This document shows, piece after piece, positions 10,607 to 18,807 of a stretch of DNA of 64,000 nt. The notes beneath the pieces are model-generated. The model did not search any database. It worked only from the letters and a program-made list of their open reading frames with translations, and had not been told where the DNA came from. Position 1 is the first letter of the stretch. Each line of letters opens with the position of its first letter. This DNA is from AP-15 sp963712825 (GTDB lineage Bacteria > Pseudomonadota > Alphaproteobacteria > ATCC43930 > CGMCC-115725): positions 18,104 through 82,103 of the forward strand of contig CAVQJP010000005.1 of the NCBI GenBank assembly GCA_963712825.1, given 5' to 3'. The position numbers were made by a program, and so were the translations under genes.

Positions 10607-12490
10607 GTGCGGCAAAACGCACCCGACCCCAAGGACGAACTCGGCTCGGGACGCGAACCGGGCGCGGCGCCGACGCCGCGGAGCGTGCTGCGCGCGGTCT
10701 TTGGCTTTGACGAATTCCGCGGCTCGCAGCAGCAGGTGATCGAGCAGGTTGCGGCGGGCGGCGACGCCGTCGTGCTGATGCCGACCGGGGGCGGCAAGTC
10801 GCTGTGCTACCAGATCCCGGCATTGCTGCGCCCGGGCGTCGGCGTCGTCGTCTCGCCGCTGATAGCACTGATGAAGGACCAGGTCGACGCGCTGCGCCAG
10901 CTCGGGGTGCGCGCCGCGGCGCTGAACTCGCGGCTGTCGCCGGCCGAAGCCGGTGCGGTCGAGCGCGCGGTCGGCGCCGGCGCTTTCGACCTGCTCTACG
11001 TGTCGCCCGAACGGTTGACGACGCCGCGCTGCCTCGATCTCTTGGCGCGGTCGCGGCTGGCGCTGTTCGCGGTCGACGAGGCGCATTGCATCTCGCAATG
11101 GGGCCATAATTTCCGGCCCGAGTACCAGCAGCTCTCGATCCTGCGGGAGCGCTTTGCGGGCGTGCCGCTGATGGCGCTGACCGCGACCGCGGACGAGCCG
11201 ACCCGGCGCGACATCGTCGCCCGGCTCGGGCTCGGCGACGCGCCGGTTTTTGCCGCCGGCTACGACCGCCCGAACCTGTTCTACCGGGTTGTCGCCAAGC
11301 GCAGCCCGCTCGACCAGCTATGGCGGTTTCTTTCCGCGCGCCACCCGACCGACGCCGGGATCGTTTATTGCTTTACCCGCCGGGCGGCCGAGGAGACCGC
11401 TTCGTGGCTGGCGGCGCGCGGGCGCGCAGCACTTCCCTACCATGCCGGGCTTGAGCCCGCTGTGCGCGAGCAGAACCAGGAGCGCTTTTTGCGCGAGGAA
11501 GGGGTCGTCGTCGCCGCGACGATCGCCTTCGGAATGGGCATCGACAAGCCCGACGTGCGCTTTGTCGCCCATCTCGACACGCCGAAAAATCTCGAAGCCT
11601 ATTACCAGGAGACCGGGCGGGCGGGGCGCGACGGGTTGCCGGCCGACGCGTGGATGGCCTACGGCATCGCCGACGTGATGAACCTGTTGCGGCTGGTCGA
11701 CGCCAAGCCTGGGGACGAGCGGCAGGCCCGCATCGAGCGCCAAAAGATCGACGCCCTGATCGGCTATTGCGAGACGGTGGCGTGCCGGCGCCAGGCGCTG
11801 CTCGGCTATTTCGGCGAGCGCGACCATCCGGCCTGCGGCAACTGCGACAATTGCCGCGAGCCGCCGGCCACCTGGGACGGCACCGTCGCCGCGCAAAAGG
11901 CGCTGTCGGCGGTCTACCGCACCGGCGAGCGCTTTGGCGCGCACTACCTCGCCGACTTGTTGCTCGGCGTCGACAACGAACGCATCAAGCGCTTCGGACA
12001 CGACCGGCTGAAGACGTTCGGGGTCGGCGCCGAGCTCGACCGGCGCCGCTGGCTGTCGGTGTTCCGCCAGCTCGCGGCGCAAGGGCTCGTCGTCCCCGAT
12101 CTCGGCGGCCATGGCGGGCTGTCGCTGGGGCCGGGCGCGGCCGAAATCCTGCGGGGTGCGGCCAACGTCGAATTCCGGATCGACCCCGAGCGCAAGCGGC
12201 AGGACCGGAAGGAGCGCAGTGAAGCCAAATCGCCATCCCCCGCGACCGGGCTCGACCCCGCGGCGCACTCATTGTGGGAAGCGCTGCGCGCCTGGCGCCT
12301 GGCCGAGGCGCGGCGGCAGAAGCTCCCGCCCTACGTCATTTTTCACGATGCAACCCTGATCGAGATCGCCCGGCGGCGGCCCGCCTCGCTTGCCGCCCTC
12401 GCCCAAATTCCCGGCCTCGGGCAGAGCAAGCTCGAACGCTACGGCGCCGCCGTGATCGCCGCCGTCGCCGCGGCGGCGGCGACCGCGTGA
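10607..12490 (+). CDS. recQ: ATP-dependent DNA helicase RecQ
   Basis: Superfamily 2 3'-5' DNA helicase, 627 residues, acting in recombination and fork repair. Walker A is MPTGGGKSL (GGGKS at 61-65), and the DEAH box with the RecQ aromatic loop is VDEAHCISQWGHNFRPEYQQL (DEAH at 157-160). The helicase C domain contains YYQETGRAGRDG. The zinc-binding Cys set is CETVACRRQ...CGNCDNC. A winged-helix RQC region and a C-terminal HRDC-like segment (LWEALRAWRLAEARRQKLPPYVIF) complete the family layout. Start is GTG at 10607, with AAGGAG upstream. Its TGA is the first part of the flp repeat unit. Confidence 0.96.
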   Translation: MRQNAPDPKDELGSGREPGAAPTPRSVLRAVFGFDEFRGSQQQVIEQVAAGGDAVVLMPTGGGKSLCYQIPALLRPGVGVVVSPLIALMKDQVDALRQLGVRAAALNSRLSPAEAGAVERAVGAGAFDLLYVSPERLTTPRCLDLLARSRLALFAVDEAHCISQWGHNFRPEYQQLSILRERFAGVPLMALTATADEPTRRDIVARLGLGDAPVFAAGYDRPNLFYRVVAKRSPLDQLWRFLSARHPTDAGIVYCFTRRAAEETASWLAARGRAALPYHAGLEPAVREQNQERFLREEGVVVAATIAFGMGIDKPDVRFVAHLDTPKNLEAYYQETGRAGRDGLPADAWMAYGIADVMNLLRLVDAKPGDERQARIERQKIDALIGYCETVACRRQALLGYFGERDHPACGNCDNCREPPATWDGTVAAQKALSAVYRTGERFGAHYLADLLLGVDNERIKRFGHDRLKTFGVGAELDRRRWLSVFRQLAAQGLVVPDLGGHGGLSLGPGAAEILRGAANVEFRIDPERKRQDRKERSEAKSPSPATGLDPAAHSLWEALRAWRLAEARRQKLPPYVIFHDATLIEIARRRPASLAALAQIPGLGQSKLERYGAAVIAAVAAAAATA

Positions 12491-12566
12491 GGCCGCCCGC
12501 GGCTTAACTCCTTATCAAGAATTCCGAGCGCAATCTGCACCACCCCCCACCCTCACGGAGGCTCCC

Positions 12567-12728
12567 GTGCGAGCGCTTTTTGACAATCTCCTCGAAGACG
12601 AGTCTGGCGTTACCGCAATCGAATACGGATTGATCGCAGCCCTGATCGCGGTCGTCTGCATCGCCGCCTGGACGGCGATCGGCAACAATCTCAACTCGGC
12701 CTTCACCAGCATCGAAGACGACATCTGA
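12567..12728 (+). CDS. Flp-type pilin, copy 1
   Basis: 53-residue Flp/Fap class IVb pilin subunit of tight-adherence (Tad) pili, exported and assembled in the inner membrane. It begins MRALFDNLLEDESGVTAIEY; the prepilin peptidase site and mature hydrophobic helix are GVTAIEYGLIAALIAVVCIA, with cleavage expected near the glycine before VTAIEY and E5 of the mature form conserved. GTG start at 12567 with CACGGAGG 5 bases upstream. Copies 1 and 2 encode identical or nearly identical proteins. No tad/cpa assembly genes are in the window. Confidence 0.92.
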   Translation: MRALFDNLLEDESGVTAIEYGLIAALIAVVCIAAWTAIGNNLNSAFTSIEDDI

Positions 12729-12822
12729 GGGACCGCGCGGCGTCGCGCCGGCTGTCGCGTTCAACGCCTCTTTCGACGCCCTGGCCGTGCAATTCTGACG
12801 GATGGTATCTCAATTCCTTTTT

Positions 12823-12904
12823 CGTCATTCCCGCGAAAGCGGGAACCCAGGGCGACCAACAACTGCGCCAGCGGCCCTGGGCCCCCGCTTGCGCGGGGGT
12901 GACG
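12823..12904. repeat. palindromic intergenic element (REP-like)
   Basis: The left arm CGTCATTCCCGCGAAAGCGGG and the right arm ending CCCCCGCTTGCGCGGGGGTGACG form a long hairpin of about 80 bases. Related elements lie at 13553-13645 and 47484-47586, and a half element is inside the start of queG (18281-18312). Such CGTCATTCCCGC repeats are widespread in alphaproteobacterial genomes. Confidence 0.75.
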
Positions 12905-13023
12905 GAAAAACAATCATTGAGAACCATATGTCTGCTTCGTGCTACTAGCTGCAATCGTGTCCGGCAGCGCCGTATTGCCCGCGGCATATTGGACCTGAGA
13001 TCATTGGCATAGGGGTGGCGAGG

Positions 13024-13218
13024 ATGACAACCCCTCGGCTCGATTTGCCGACGCGATGCCCGCCGCATGCTCGACCGATATCGGGCGTTTATCCGTGCGC
13101 CAGCCCGCCAGCGCGCCAGCCTTTGAAATTGTCGCCTTGGGGTTTTTTACGGCGCAGACGCACGGCCCGACCGTGCCATTGTCGGAATCGGCAAGCGCCG
13201 ATTTTGTTCAGCTTTGAG
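13024..13218 (+). pseudogene. decayed 5' end of a GT87-type gene (copy of 14120 gene)
   Basis: Sequence from ATGACAACCCCTCGG (13024) through CTCGACCGATATCGGGC, TTTGAAATTGTCGCC, ACGCACGGCCCGACCGTGC and GATTTTGTTCAGCTTT follows the first 180 bases of the intact GT87 gene at 14120 with deletions and stops. The 70 bases before it also match the leader of that gene (TTGGACCTGAGATCATTGGCA against TTGGACACGAGACCATTGGCA). It therefore marks an old duplication of a flp plus GT87 unit. Confidence 0.7.
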
Positions 13219-13296
13219 GCCGCCGCGAGCTTAACTCCTTATCAAGAATTCCGAGCGCAATCTGCACCAACCCCCCCCACCATCACGGAGGCTCCG

Positions 13297-13458
13297 GTGA
13301 GAGCGCTTTTTGACAATCTTCTCGAAGACGAGTCTGGCGTCACCGCAATCGAGTACGGGTTGATCGCAGCCTTGATTGCGGTCGTCTGCATCGCCGCCTG
13401 GACGGCGATCGGCAACAATCTCAACTCAGCCTTCACCAGCATCGAAGACGACATCTGA
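13297..13458 (+). CDS. Flp-type pilin, copy 2
   Basis: 53-residue Flp/Fap pilin starting with GTG at 13297, again preceded by CACGGAGG. The translation is MRALFDNLLEDESGVTAIEY followed by the same hydrophobic helix and the C-terminal tail NSAFTSIEDDI as copy 1. DNA differences from copy 1 are silent or nearly so, implying a recent duplication or conversion. Confidence 0.92.
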   Translation: MRALFDNLLEDESGVTAIEYGLIAALIAVVCIAAWTAIGNNLNSAFTSIEDDI

Positions 13459-13552
13459 GGGACCGCACGGCGTCGCGTCGGCTGTCGCGTTCAACGCCGT
13501 TTTCGACGCCCTGGTGGTGCAATTCTGGCGGATGGTGCCTCAATTCCTTTTT

Positions 13553-13645
13553 CGTCATACCCGCGAAAGCGGGAACCCAGGGCGGCCAACAACTGCGCCG
13601 GCGGCCCTGGACTCTCGCGAAAGCGGCGCGAAAGCGGGGGCGACG
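13553..13645. repeat. palindromic intergenic element (REP-like), second copy
   Basis: Counterpart of the 12823-12904 element with the left arm CGTCATACCCGCGAAAGCGGG. The right arm is disturbed by a short GCGAAAGCGGC duplication. It lies after pilin copy 2 and could act as a transcript-stabilising hairpin. Confidence 0.65.
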
Positions 13646-13822
13646 GAAAAACAATCATTGAGAACCACGGGAGCAAGGAGCGCGGCGAAGCCAACATCGC
13701 AACCGGCCGCGGCCCGCCCCATGGGCGCGACGGCGCGGCGCGTAAGCTCGCGTGACCGGGTTAATCTCCAATCAAGAATTCCGAGCGCATTCTGCGTTAC
13801 CCCCAGCATCACGGAGGCTGCC

Positions 13823-13984
13823 GTGCACGCGCTTTTTAATGATCTTTTCGAGGACAAATCCGGTGTCACCGCGATCGAATACGGATTGATCGCAGCTTTT
13901 ATCGCGGTCGTCTGTGTCGCCGCCTGGGCGGCAATCGGCAACAATCTCAACTCGGCCTTCACCAATCTCGAAAGCAGCATGTAA
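13823..13984 (+). CDS. Flp-type pilin, copy 3 (diverged)
   Basis: 53-residue Flp/Fap pilin, GTG start at 13823 with ATCACGGAGG upstream. It reads MHALFNDLFEDKSGVTAIEY, with a hydrophobic helix GLIAAFIAVVCVAAWAAIGN and the tail NSAFTNLESSM. It shares the leader motif AATCAAGAATTCCGAGCGCA with copies 1 and 2 but has diverged in protein sequence, so it is the oldest copy or a specialised minor pilin. The intact GT87 gene follows 135 bases downstream. Confidence 0.92.
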   Translation: MHALFNDLFEDKSGVTAIEYGLIAAFIAVVCVAAWAAIGNNLNSAFTNLESSM

Positions 13985-14119
13985 GCGCGCCTCACGGCAT
14001 CGCGTCGGCTGTCGCGCCCGCCCTTTTTTGGGCACGCCGCCATTTGCAGTCGCCTCCGGCAGCACCGTCTTATCCAAAGCATCATTGGACACGAGACCAT
14101 TGGCAAAAAAGCCCAAGCG

Positions 14120-15355
14120 ATGACGGCCCGCGGGTTTGCTTGTCGCGGCGAGTCCAGGCGCTTGCTCGACCGTTATCGGCTGTCTCTGCTCTGCGGCAGT
14201 CTGCTGGCTTTCGAAATTGTCGCCTTTGTGTTTCTCGCGGCGGGGACGCACGGCCTGATCGTGCGATTGTCAAAACCGTCGAGCAGCGATTTCGTCAGCT
14301 TTTACGCTGCCGGCAGCCTGGCTGACGCCGGCACGCCCCAATTGGCCTACGACCATCGCGCTCATTACGCCGCCGAGCAGCGGGCGGTGGCGCCCGGGAT
14401 CGGCTACAACCTCTATTATTATCCGCCGGTGTTTCTGCTGCTTTGCGCGCTGCTCGCCCGCCTGCCTTATGTCGTGGCCTTTGTCGTGTTCGAGACGGGC
14501 ACGCTCGGCTGCTTTCTGCTCGTCATGCGCCGCATCCTCGATCAGCGCGACTGGGTTGTCCTGATCGCTGTCCTGGCCTTTCCGCCGGTATTGTGGACGA
14601 TCGGCTTTGGGCAGAACGGCCTGCTGACGGCGAGCTTGTTCGGCGCGGCGACCCTGCTCGTCGACCGCCGGCCGGTGCTTGCCGGCCTTCTGTTCGGGGC
14701 GTTGTGCTACAAGCCGCATTACGCATTGCTGGTCCCGGTGGCGCTTGCCGCCGCCGGCCGCTGGCGGGCTTTTGCCGCGGCCGCGGCCGGTGCGATCGGA
14801 TTGTGTGTGCTGTCGCTCATTGTTTTCGGTTGGCCGACATGGATGGCATTTCTGGCCGCAGCCGCCGCATCCCCTTCGGTATACGATTCCGGCCACATTC
14901 CGTTTGAGCTGTTCGTGACGCCGTTTGGCGCGGTGCGACTGCTCGGCGGCAGCCTTGCCGCCAGCTATATCGCGCAGGGCGTGACGACCCTCGCAGCAGC
15001 CATGGTAGTCGCGATCGTCTGGCGACGAGAGCTGCCTTTGCCGGTCAGGGCGGCAACATTGATCGCCGCGACGCTGGTCGCGGTGCCGTTGGCGCTGTTT
15101 TACGATCTGGTGCTGGCGGCCGTTGCCGGCGCCTGGCTGTTGCGCATCCGGGCGCCGCAGCGTCTGCCCGAATGGGTGGAGATGGCGCTCGCGGGGCTCT
15201 ATGTGCTGACCTTAAATCCGCGAAACATCGGCGGCGCATTGTCCGTGCCGGTCGGATCTCTGATCGCGTTGACGTTTGCGGTGCTGGTCGCCGCCATCGC
15301 GCTGCGCGGCCAAGACGAGGCTGCCGGCCATTCGCTCGCGGCGCCGGCGCGGTAG
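14120..15355 (+). CDS. GT87 (DUF2029) polyprenyl-phosphate-dependent glycosyltransferase
   Basis: Integral membrane glycosyltransferase of the GT-C fold, GT87 family, 411 residues with about 9-10 hydrophobic segments. After the first membrane segment (LCGSLLAFEIVAFVFLAAG) comes the periplasmic loop SSDFVSFYAAGSLADAG, with the conserved aspartate and the AYDHRAHYAAEQ motif. YNLYYYPPVFLLLC and the KPHYALLVPVAL loop are also family-typical. These enzymes use lipid-linked sugars on the periplasmic face; acceptor unknown. A decayed duplicate of its start lies between pilin copies 1 and 2. Confidence 0.85.
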   Translation: MTARGFACRGESRRLLDRYRLSLLCGSLLAFEIVAFVFLAAGTHGLIVRLSKPSSSDFVSFYAAGSLADAGTPQLAYDHRAHYAAEQRAVAPGIGYNLYYYPPVFLLLCALLARLPYVVAFVVFETGTLGCFLLVMRRILDQRDWVVLIAVLAFPPVLWTIGFGQNGLLTASLFGAATLLVDRRPVLAGLLFGALCYKPHYALLVPVALAAAGRWRAFAAAAAGAIGLCVLSLIVFGWPTWMAFLAAAAASPSVYDSGHIPFELFVTPFGAVRLLGGSLAASYIAQGVTTLAAAMVVAIVWRRELPLPVRAATLIAATLVAVPLALFYDLVLAAVAGAWLLRIRAPQRLPEWVEMALAGLYVLTLNPRNIGGALSVPVGSLIALTFAVLVAAIALRGQDEAAGHSLAAPAR

Positions 15356-15399
15356 CCGCCCGGCCCTGCCGCCAGCCTTAGAACCGGCAGAGCCCGGCG

Positions 15400-15729
15400 T
15401 CAATCGCGCGGCGGCCGGCCGCGATATTGCTGCAGCCTGGTCGAGCGCAGACCGGGCAGCCCGTGCTCCTCGTAAGCGCGCTGCCAGCTGGCGAACTCTT
15501 CCTCCGAGAGCTGGTAGCGTTGACAGGCTTCCTCTGCCGTCAACACTCCGTTGGCGACGCCGGTCACGACCGCGGCCTTGCGGCGGATCGTCCACCGTCT
15601 GACATTCGGCGGCGGCAAGTCGCCAAACGAACGCGGCGTCTCAGCCATGGCCGAATAGTCCGCCGGTTCCCCGACCGCCCCGTCTGCCGCCGCGACCCCC
15701 GACTCCCCGGCAAAAAATTGCGACCTCAT
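15400..15729 (-). CDS. sciP: SciP (DUF1153), CtrA inhibitory DNA-binding protein
   Basis: Alphaproteobacterial cell-cycle regulator of the DUF1153 family, which binds DNA and prevents CtrA-dependent activation in Caulobacter. The diagnostic core is LPPPNVRRWTIRRKAAVV, then the helix-turn-helix LTAEEACQRYQLSEEEFASW, then the tail AYEEHGLPGLRSTRLQQYR, closely matching SciP. Start is uncertain: ATG at 15729 gives 109 residues, ATG at 15648 gives 82 and begins just before the conserved block. The flanking upstream region is strongly AT-rich with a TTAAC palindrome. Confidence 0.9.
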   Translation of the reverse strand: MRSQFFAGESGVAAADGAVGEPADYSAMAETPRSFGDLPPPNVRRWTIRRKAAVVTGVANGVLTAEEACQRYQLSEEEFASWQRAYEEHGLPGLRSTRLQQYRGRPPRD

Positions 15730-16179
15730 GTGCTTGCTGACCCATTGCTCTTTGCGCTTTCGACCGGATGGCGTCGATGCCGGCGCGCCTCGCCGCTGCC
15801 ATGACCTCGGGCAAGCCGCCGCTATGTTGATCGCGGCGCCGCTTTCGATCCTCCGGAACAACCGGCGCTTACCGTCCGGTTGTGAATTACCCCAACCGCG
15901 CGTGATATTCCACAATATTGATCGTTAATTTTCTAAGCATTGTTGGTTAACTTAACCATTATTTGGTTAAGCAAGCCCTCGTTGCGATGAATATCGGCCA
16001 GGATTGCTTGATCTCTGCCGGCCGCGCCCGAATATTGCCACGGCCGAGGGCGGCGCGCCGAAATGGGAACGCAATCCCGGCCCGGCATGTCGCCGGCGAT
16101 CTCTTCTGCACGCCACGGCCGGCGCGGCGCCGGCGGCGGCTATGATGGCGGCTGCGCGAGCGTATTCACGGTTTCGGCG
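15730..16179. promoter_or_regulatory. AT-rich control region with GGTTAACTTAACC palindrome
   Basis: About 450 bases between sciP and a small membrane protein gene. Bases 15905-15970 are far richer in A+T than the surroundings. The perfect 13-base palindrome GGTTAACTTAACC lies at 15946-15958, followed by another GGTTAA at 15965. TTAAC is the CtrA half-site sequence, but the canonical TTAA-N7-TTAA spacing is not found. It is plausibly the sciP promoter; the binding factor is inferred only. Confidence 0.4.
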
Positions 16180-16557
16180 ATGCCCACGGACGAGCTTGCA
16201 TTCTGCATTTTATGCGCCGCCGCGGCGCTTGGCCTCGGCCTCGCTTTTGTGCATTTGCGAGGGCCGCAGGGGTGGACGCCGCATCCGGCCGTCGCCGCGG
16301 TTCACGGCGCCCTCGGCGCCGCCGCTCTCGTCGTGCTGCTGGCCGCCCTTGCCCGTCCGAGACCGCAAAGTGCCATGGGCACCGCCGGTTTTCGCACGAC
16401 GAGCGCGGCGCTGCTGGCAGCAGCCTTGTTGCTCGGCCTCGTTATGGCACGGGCTGCATGGCGCCGCCGGCGCCCGGCGGGCATGCTCGTGGGTGCGCAT
16501 GCCGGCTTCGCGATCGCCGGCCTCGTGCTGCTGCTGGCGCTGCTCGTGCTCGGTTAA
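16180..16557 (+). CDS. small membrane protein, four predicted helices
   Basis: 125-residue protein from the ATG at 16180 (MPTDELAFCILCAAAALGLG). The frame is open further upstream, but the residues there do not look like a protein family. Four hydrophobic stretches are visible, around residues 7-25, 42-60, 72-92 and 104-123, with basic RRRRPAG between helices 3 and 4, suggesting cytoplasmic loops. The layout resembles small cytochrome-like or DUF-type inner membrane proteins, but I do not recognise a family. Confidence 0.6.
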   Translation: MPTDELAFCILCAAAALGLGLAFVHLRGPQGWTPHPAVAAVHGALGAAALVVLLAALARPRPQSAMGTAGFRTTSAALLAAALLLGLVMARAAWRRRRPAGMLVGAHAGFAIAGLVLLLALLVLG

Positions 16558-16647
16558 AAGCGGCTTGTCCGTCAGATCGCATCGGCGAAGCAGCAACCGA
16601 GCCCAACCCGGACTGGGTGAGGGGAATCAACTCGTTCGGAAACTGCT

Positions 16648-16959
16648 TTAACGGGCGGCTTGAGGAATGAGATCGGCAAAAAAGGGCTTGTACGTCTGGC
16701 AGCGCACCTGGGCCGCAAGAATTTCGCCGGGGACCGCCTCGAGCGCCTTTACGGCCTCGGTGCGATCGGGTGTCGCGCACACTTGCTCGGCGAGTAGCGC
16801 ATTGACCCGGGGCTCATAGCGGTTGAACGCGGCGAACTCCGGCGGGATCTCGCCGGTCGCCCGCAACGCGCTGACGCCGAACTCGTCCTTGATCGGGAGG
16901 TACGGAGTGCACCCCGCGGCAACGAGGCAAAGCAGCAACAGTGCAGAAGATCTTCGCAT
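16648..16959 (-). CDS. putative lipoprotein
   Basis: 103-residue protein from the ATG at 16959. The N-terminus MRRSSALLLLCLVAAGCTPY is a lipoprotein signal with lipobox VAAGC, so Cys17 would be lipidated. The mature part (FAAFNRYEPRVNALLAEQVCATPDRTEAVKALE) is helical and has two more cysteines, possibly a disulfide. No family is recognised. It follows queG on the same strand after about 100 bases and could be the last gene of that transcript. Confidence 0.7.
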   Translation of the reverse strand: MRRSSALLLLCLVAAGCTPYLPIKDEFGVSALRATGEIPPEFAAFNRYEPRVNALLAEQVCATPDRTEAVKALEAVPGEILAAQVRCQTYKPFFADLIPQAAR

Positions 16960-17057
16960 GCCCGGTCCGTCGTCAGTCGATGCCGCGGCGCAGTGTGCCG
17001 GGCGAGCAGGCCCGGCGCAACTGTCGCGATGCGTGACGGCTCTGCCGCCGCGCGCTT

Positions 17058-18338
17058 CTATTCGGCTTCGCGCTCCCATTCGGCGCGGACCAGCGGGTCG
17101 TTTTCGCTGGCGAGCCGGTGCGCGCGCTCGGCCTGGAACGTTCGGGGCGACAGGCGGGAGACCGCCCATACCGCGGCGGCGCGCACCAGCGGCGCCTCGT
17201 CCGCGAGGCGATTTCGTGCGGCTGCGAGCAGCTCGGCCCGATCCTGCCCAGCCCGGCCCGGCCCGGCATTGCCCATCCCGGCGTTGCCGATCGCGACCAG
17301 CACGTTGCGCAGAAACCGGGTGCGGCCGACACGCTTGACCGGCGAGCCCGCAAACATCAGGCGGAAACCGCGATCGTCGAGTGCCGCGAGCGCGGCGAGA
17401 CGCGGCGCGGTCAACTCCGCGCGCGGTAGGAAATCGGCCTCGCGGGCCGCTTTCGCGAATTTGTTCCAGGGGCAGACCGCGAGGCAGTCGTCGCATCCGT
17501 AGACGCGGTTGCCGATCGCCGGGCGCAGCTCGGCCGGGATCATCCCCTTGTGCTCGATCGTCAGATACGAGATGCAGCGCCGCGCATCGAGCCGGTGCGG
17601 GGCCGGGAACGCGGCCGTCGGGCAAATGTCGAGACAGCGCCGGCACGAGCCGCAACGGTCGGGTTCGGGCGGGTCGGGCTCGAGCGCCAGGCTCAGATAG
17701 ATTTCGCCGAGAAACAGCCACGACCCGAATCCGCGCGAAACGAGATTGGTGTGCTTGCCCTGCCAGCCGATCCCGGCCTGCTGCGCCAGCGGCTTTTCCA
17801 TGACCGGCGCGGTGTCGACAAAAAGCTTCAGGGCGCCCGGCCAGCTGCCGTCGATCCACCGCGCCAGCACCCGCAGCCGGCGCTTCAGGGTGTCGTGGTA
17901 GTCATGCCCGCGGGCATAAACCGAGACCGCGCCGAGCGCCGGCTCGGCGGCGAGCGCGAATGGGTCGTCCTCGGGCGCGTAATTGACCCCGAGCACGACT
18001 ATGGTCCGCGCCTCGGCCCACAATGCCCGCGGGTCGCCGCGGCGCTCCGCGGTGGCGGCGAGCCAGCCCATGTCGCCGTGCCAGCCGCGGGCGACGAATT
18101 CCTGGAGATCGTCGCGGGCCGCGTCGCCAAGCTCGGCGGCGGCAAAACCGACCGCGTCGAAGCCGAGGGCCAAGGCCCGCTCGCGGATCGCTTCGCGGAT
18201 CGTCTCTGCGCTTGTCTCCGCGTCTTCTCGGTCGCCCTCGCGCAACGGGGAATCCAGCCCCGCCGGTCGCTCGACCGCAGCTCTGGGCCCCCGCTTTTGC
18301 GGGGGTGACGGTCGATCGGGGGCGGCAGCCGGCGGCAT
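17058..18338 (-). CDS. queG: epoxyqueuosine reductase QueG
   Basis: Cobalamin-dependent [4Fe-4S] enzyme that reduces epoxyqueuosine to queuosine in tRNA. The conserved core starts at IREAIRERALALGFDAVGFA. Two ferredoxin-like clusters are visible as CGSCRRCLDICPTAAF and CDDCLAVCPWNKFA. QAGIGWQGKHTNLVS and GSWLFLGEIYL are QueG landmarks. The C-terminal HEAT-like helices RNVLVAIGNAG...VRAAAVWAV are present. The first 30 residues from the ATG at 18338 are encoded by a half copy of the REP-like element; a TTG at 18245 may be the true start. Third gene of tgt-queF-queG. Confidence 0.93.
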   Translation of the reverse strand: MPPAAAPDRPSPPQKRGPRAAVERPAGLDSPLREGDREDAETSAETIREAIRERALALGFDAVGFAAAELGDAARDDLQEFVARGWHGDMGWLAATAERRGDPRALWAEARTIVVLGVNYAPEDDPFALAAEPALGAVSVYARGHDYHDTLKRRLRVLARWIDGSWPGALKLFVDTAPVMEKPLAQQAGIGWQGKHTNLVSRGFGSWLFLGEIYLSLALEPDPPEPDRCGSCRRCLDICPTAAFPAPHRLDARRCISYLTIEHKGMIPAELRPAIGNRVYGCDDCLAVCPWNKFAKAAREADFLPRAELTAPRLAALAALDDRGFRLMFAGSPVKRVGRTRFLRNVLVAIGNAGMGNAGPGRAGQDRAELLAAARNRLADEAPLVRAAAVWAVSRLSPRTFQAERAHRLASENDPLVRAEWEREAE

Positions 18339-18348
18339 TGAAGCTGCG

Positions 18349-18807
18349 TCAGCCGCGGCCGCGATAAGCCGGCACGCCGGGGTCGGGCAGCCACAACCCG
18401 GCGGGCGGCTCGGCGGTCTGATAGAACACGTCGATCGGGATGCCGCCGCGCGGATACCAGTAGCCTGATATCCGCAGCCAGCGCGGCTGCAGGGTTTCGG
18501 TCAGCCGGCGGGCGACAGCGAGGGTGCAGTCTTCGTGAAAGGCGGCGTGATTGCGAAAGGCGCCGAGATAGAGCTTTAACGACTTGCTTTCGAGGATCGC
18601 TGCCGCGGGCGCGTAGTCGATCACGAAATGGGCGAAATCGGGCTGGCCGGTCACCGGGCACAGCGAGGTGAACTCGGGGCAGGTAAAGCGAACAAGATAA
18701 AGCAGCCCCGGATGCGGGTTCGGCACGGTTTCGAGCACCGCCGCCGCGGGCGATTGCGGCAGCGGCGTCCGCCGGCCGAGCTGGGTCAGAGCGGGTGTTT
18801 CAGTCAT
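18349..18807 (-). CDS. queF: NADPH-dependent 7-cyano-7-deazaguanine reductase QueF
   Basis: Type I QueF, 152 residues, reducing preQ0 to preQ1 with NADPH. The nucleophile is C50 in FTSLCPVTGQPDF, with the acid D57; the substrate Glu is in LESKSLKLYLGAFRNH, and the catalytic His is in AFHEDC. Start ATG at 18807 overlaps the end of tgt by four bases (ATGA), so translation is coupled. It ends 10 bases before the longest queG frame. Cytoplasmic. Confidence 0.96.
   Translation of the reverse strand: MTETPALTQLGRRTPLPQSPAAAVLETVPNPHPGLLYLVRFTCPEFTSLCPVTGQPDFAHFVIDYAPAAAILESKSLKLYLGAFRNHAAFHEDCTLAVARRLTETLQPRWLRISGYWYPRGGIPIDVFYQTAEPPAGLWLPDPGVPAYRGRG

Larger units (their letters stand above)
12491..12927 (+). 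repeat. flp tandem duplication, unit 1
   Basis: Starting right after the recQ stop, GGCCGC...CTTAACTCCTTATCAAGAATTCCGAGCGCAATCTGCAC, the GTG-initiated pilin gene, and an 80-base palindromic tail are repeated almost base for base at 13216-13667. The shared block before the gene suggests the promoter or leader was copied along with it. Confidence 0.85.
13216..13667 (+). repeat. flp tandem duplication, unit 2
   Basis: Second copy of the 12491-12927 unit, with the same leader, pilin gene, palindromic tail and terminal ACAATCATTGAGAACCA. The spacing of the two units is about 725 bases. Differences are scattered substitutions plus a small insertion in the palindrome. Confidence 0.85.

Noticed and set aside
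15905..15970. canonical CtrA site TTAA-N7-TTAA
   Set aside because: TTAA copies are present but at spacings of 1-2 and 11 bases rather than 7.
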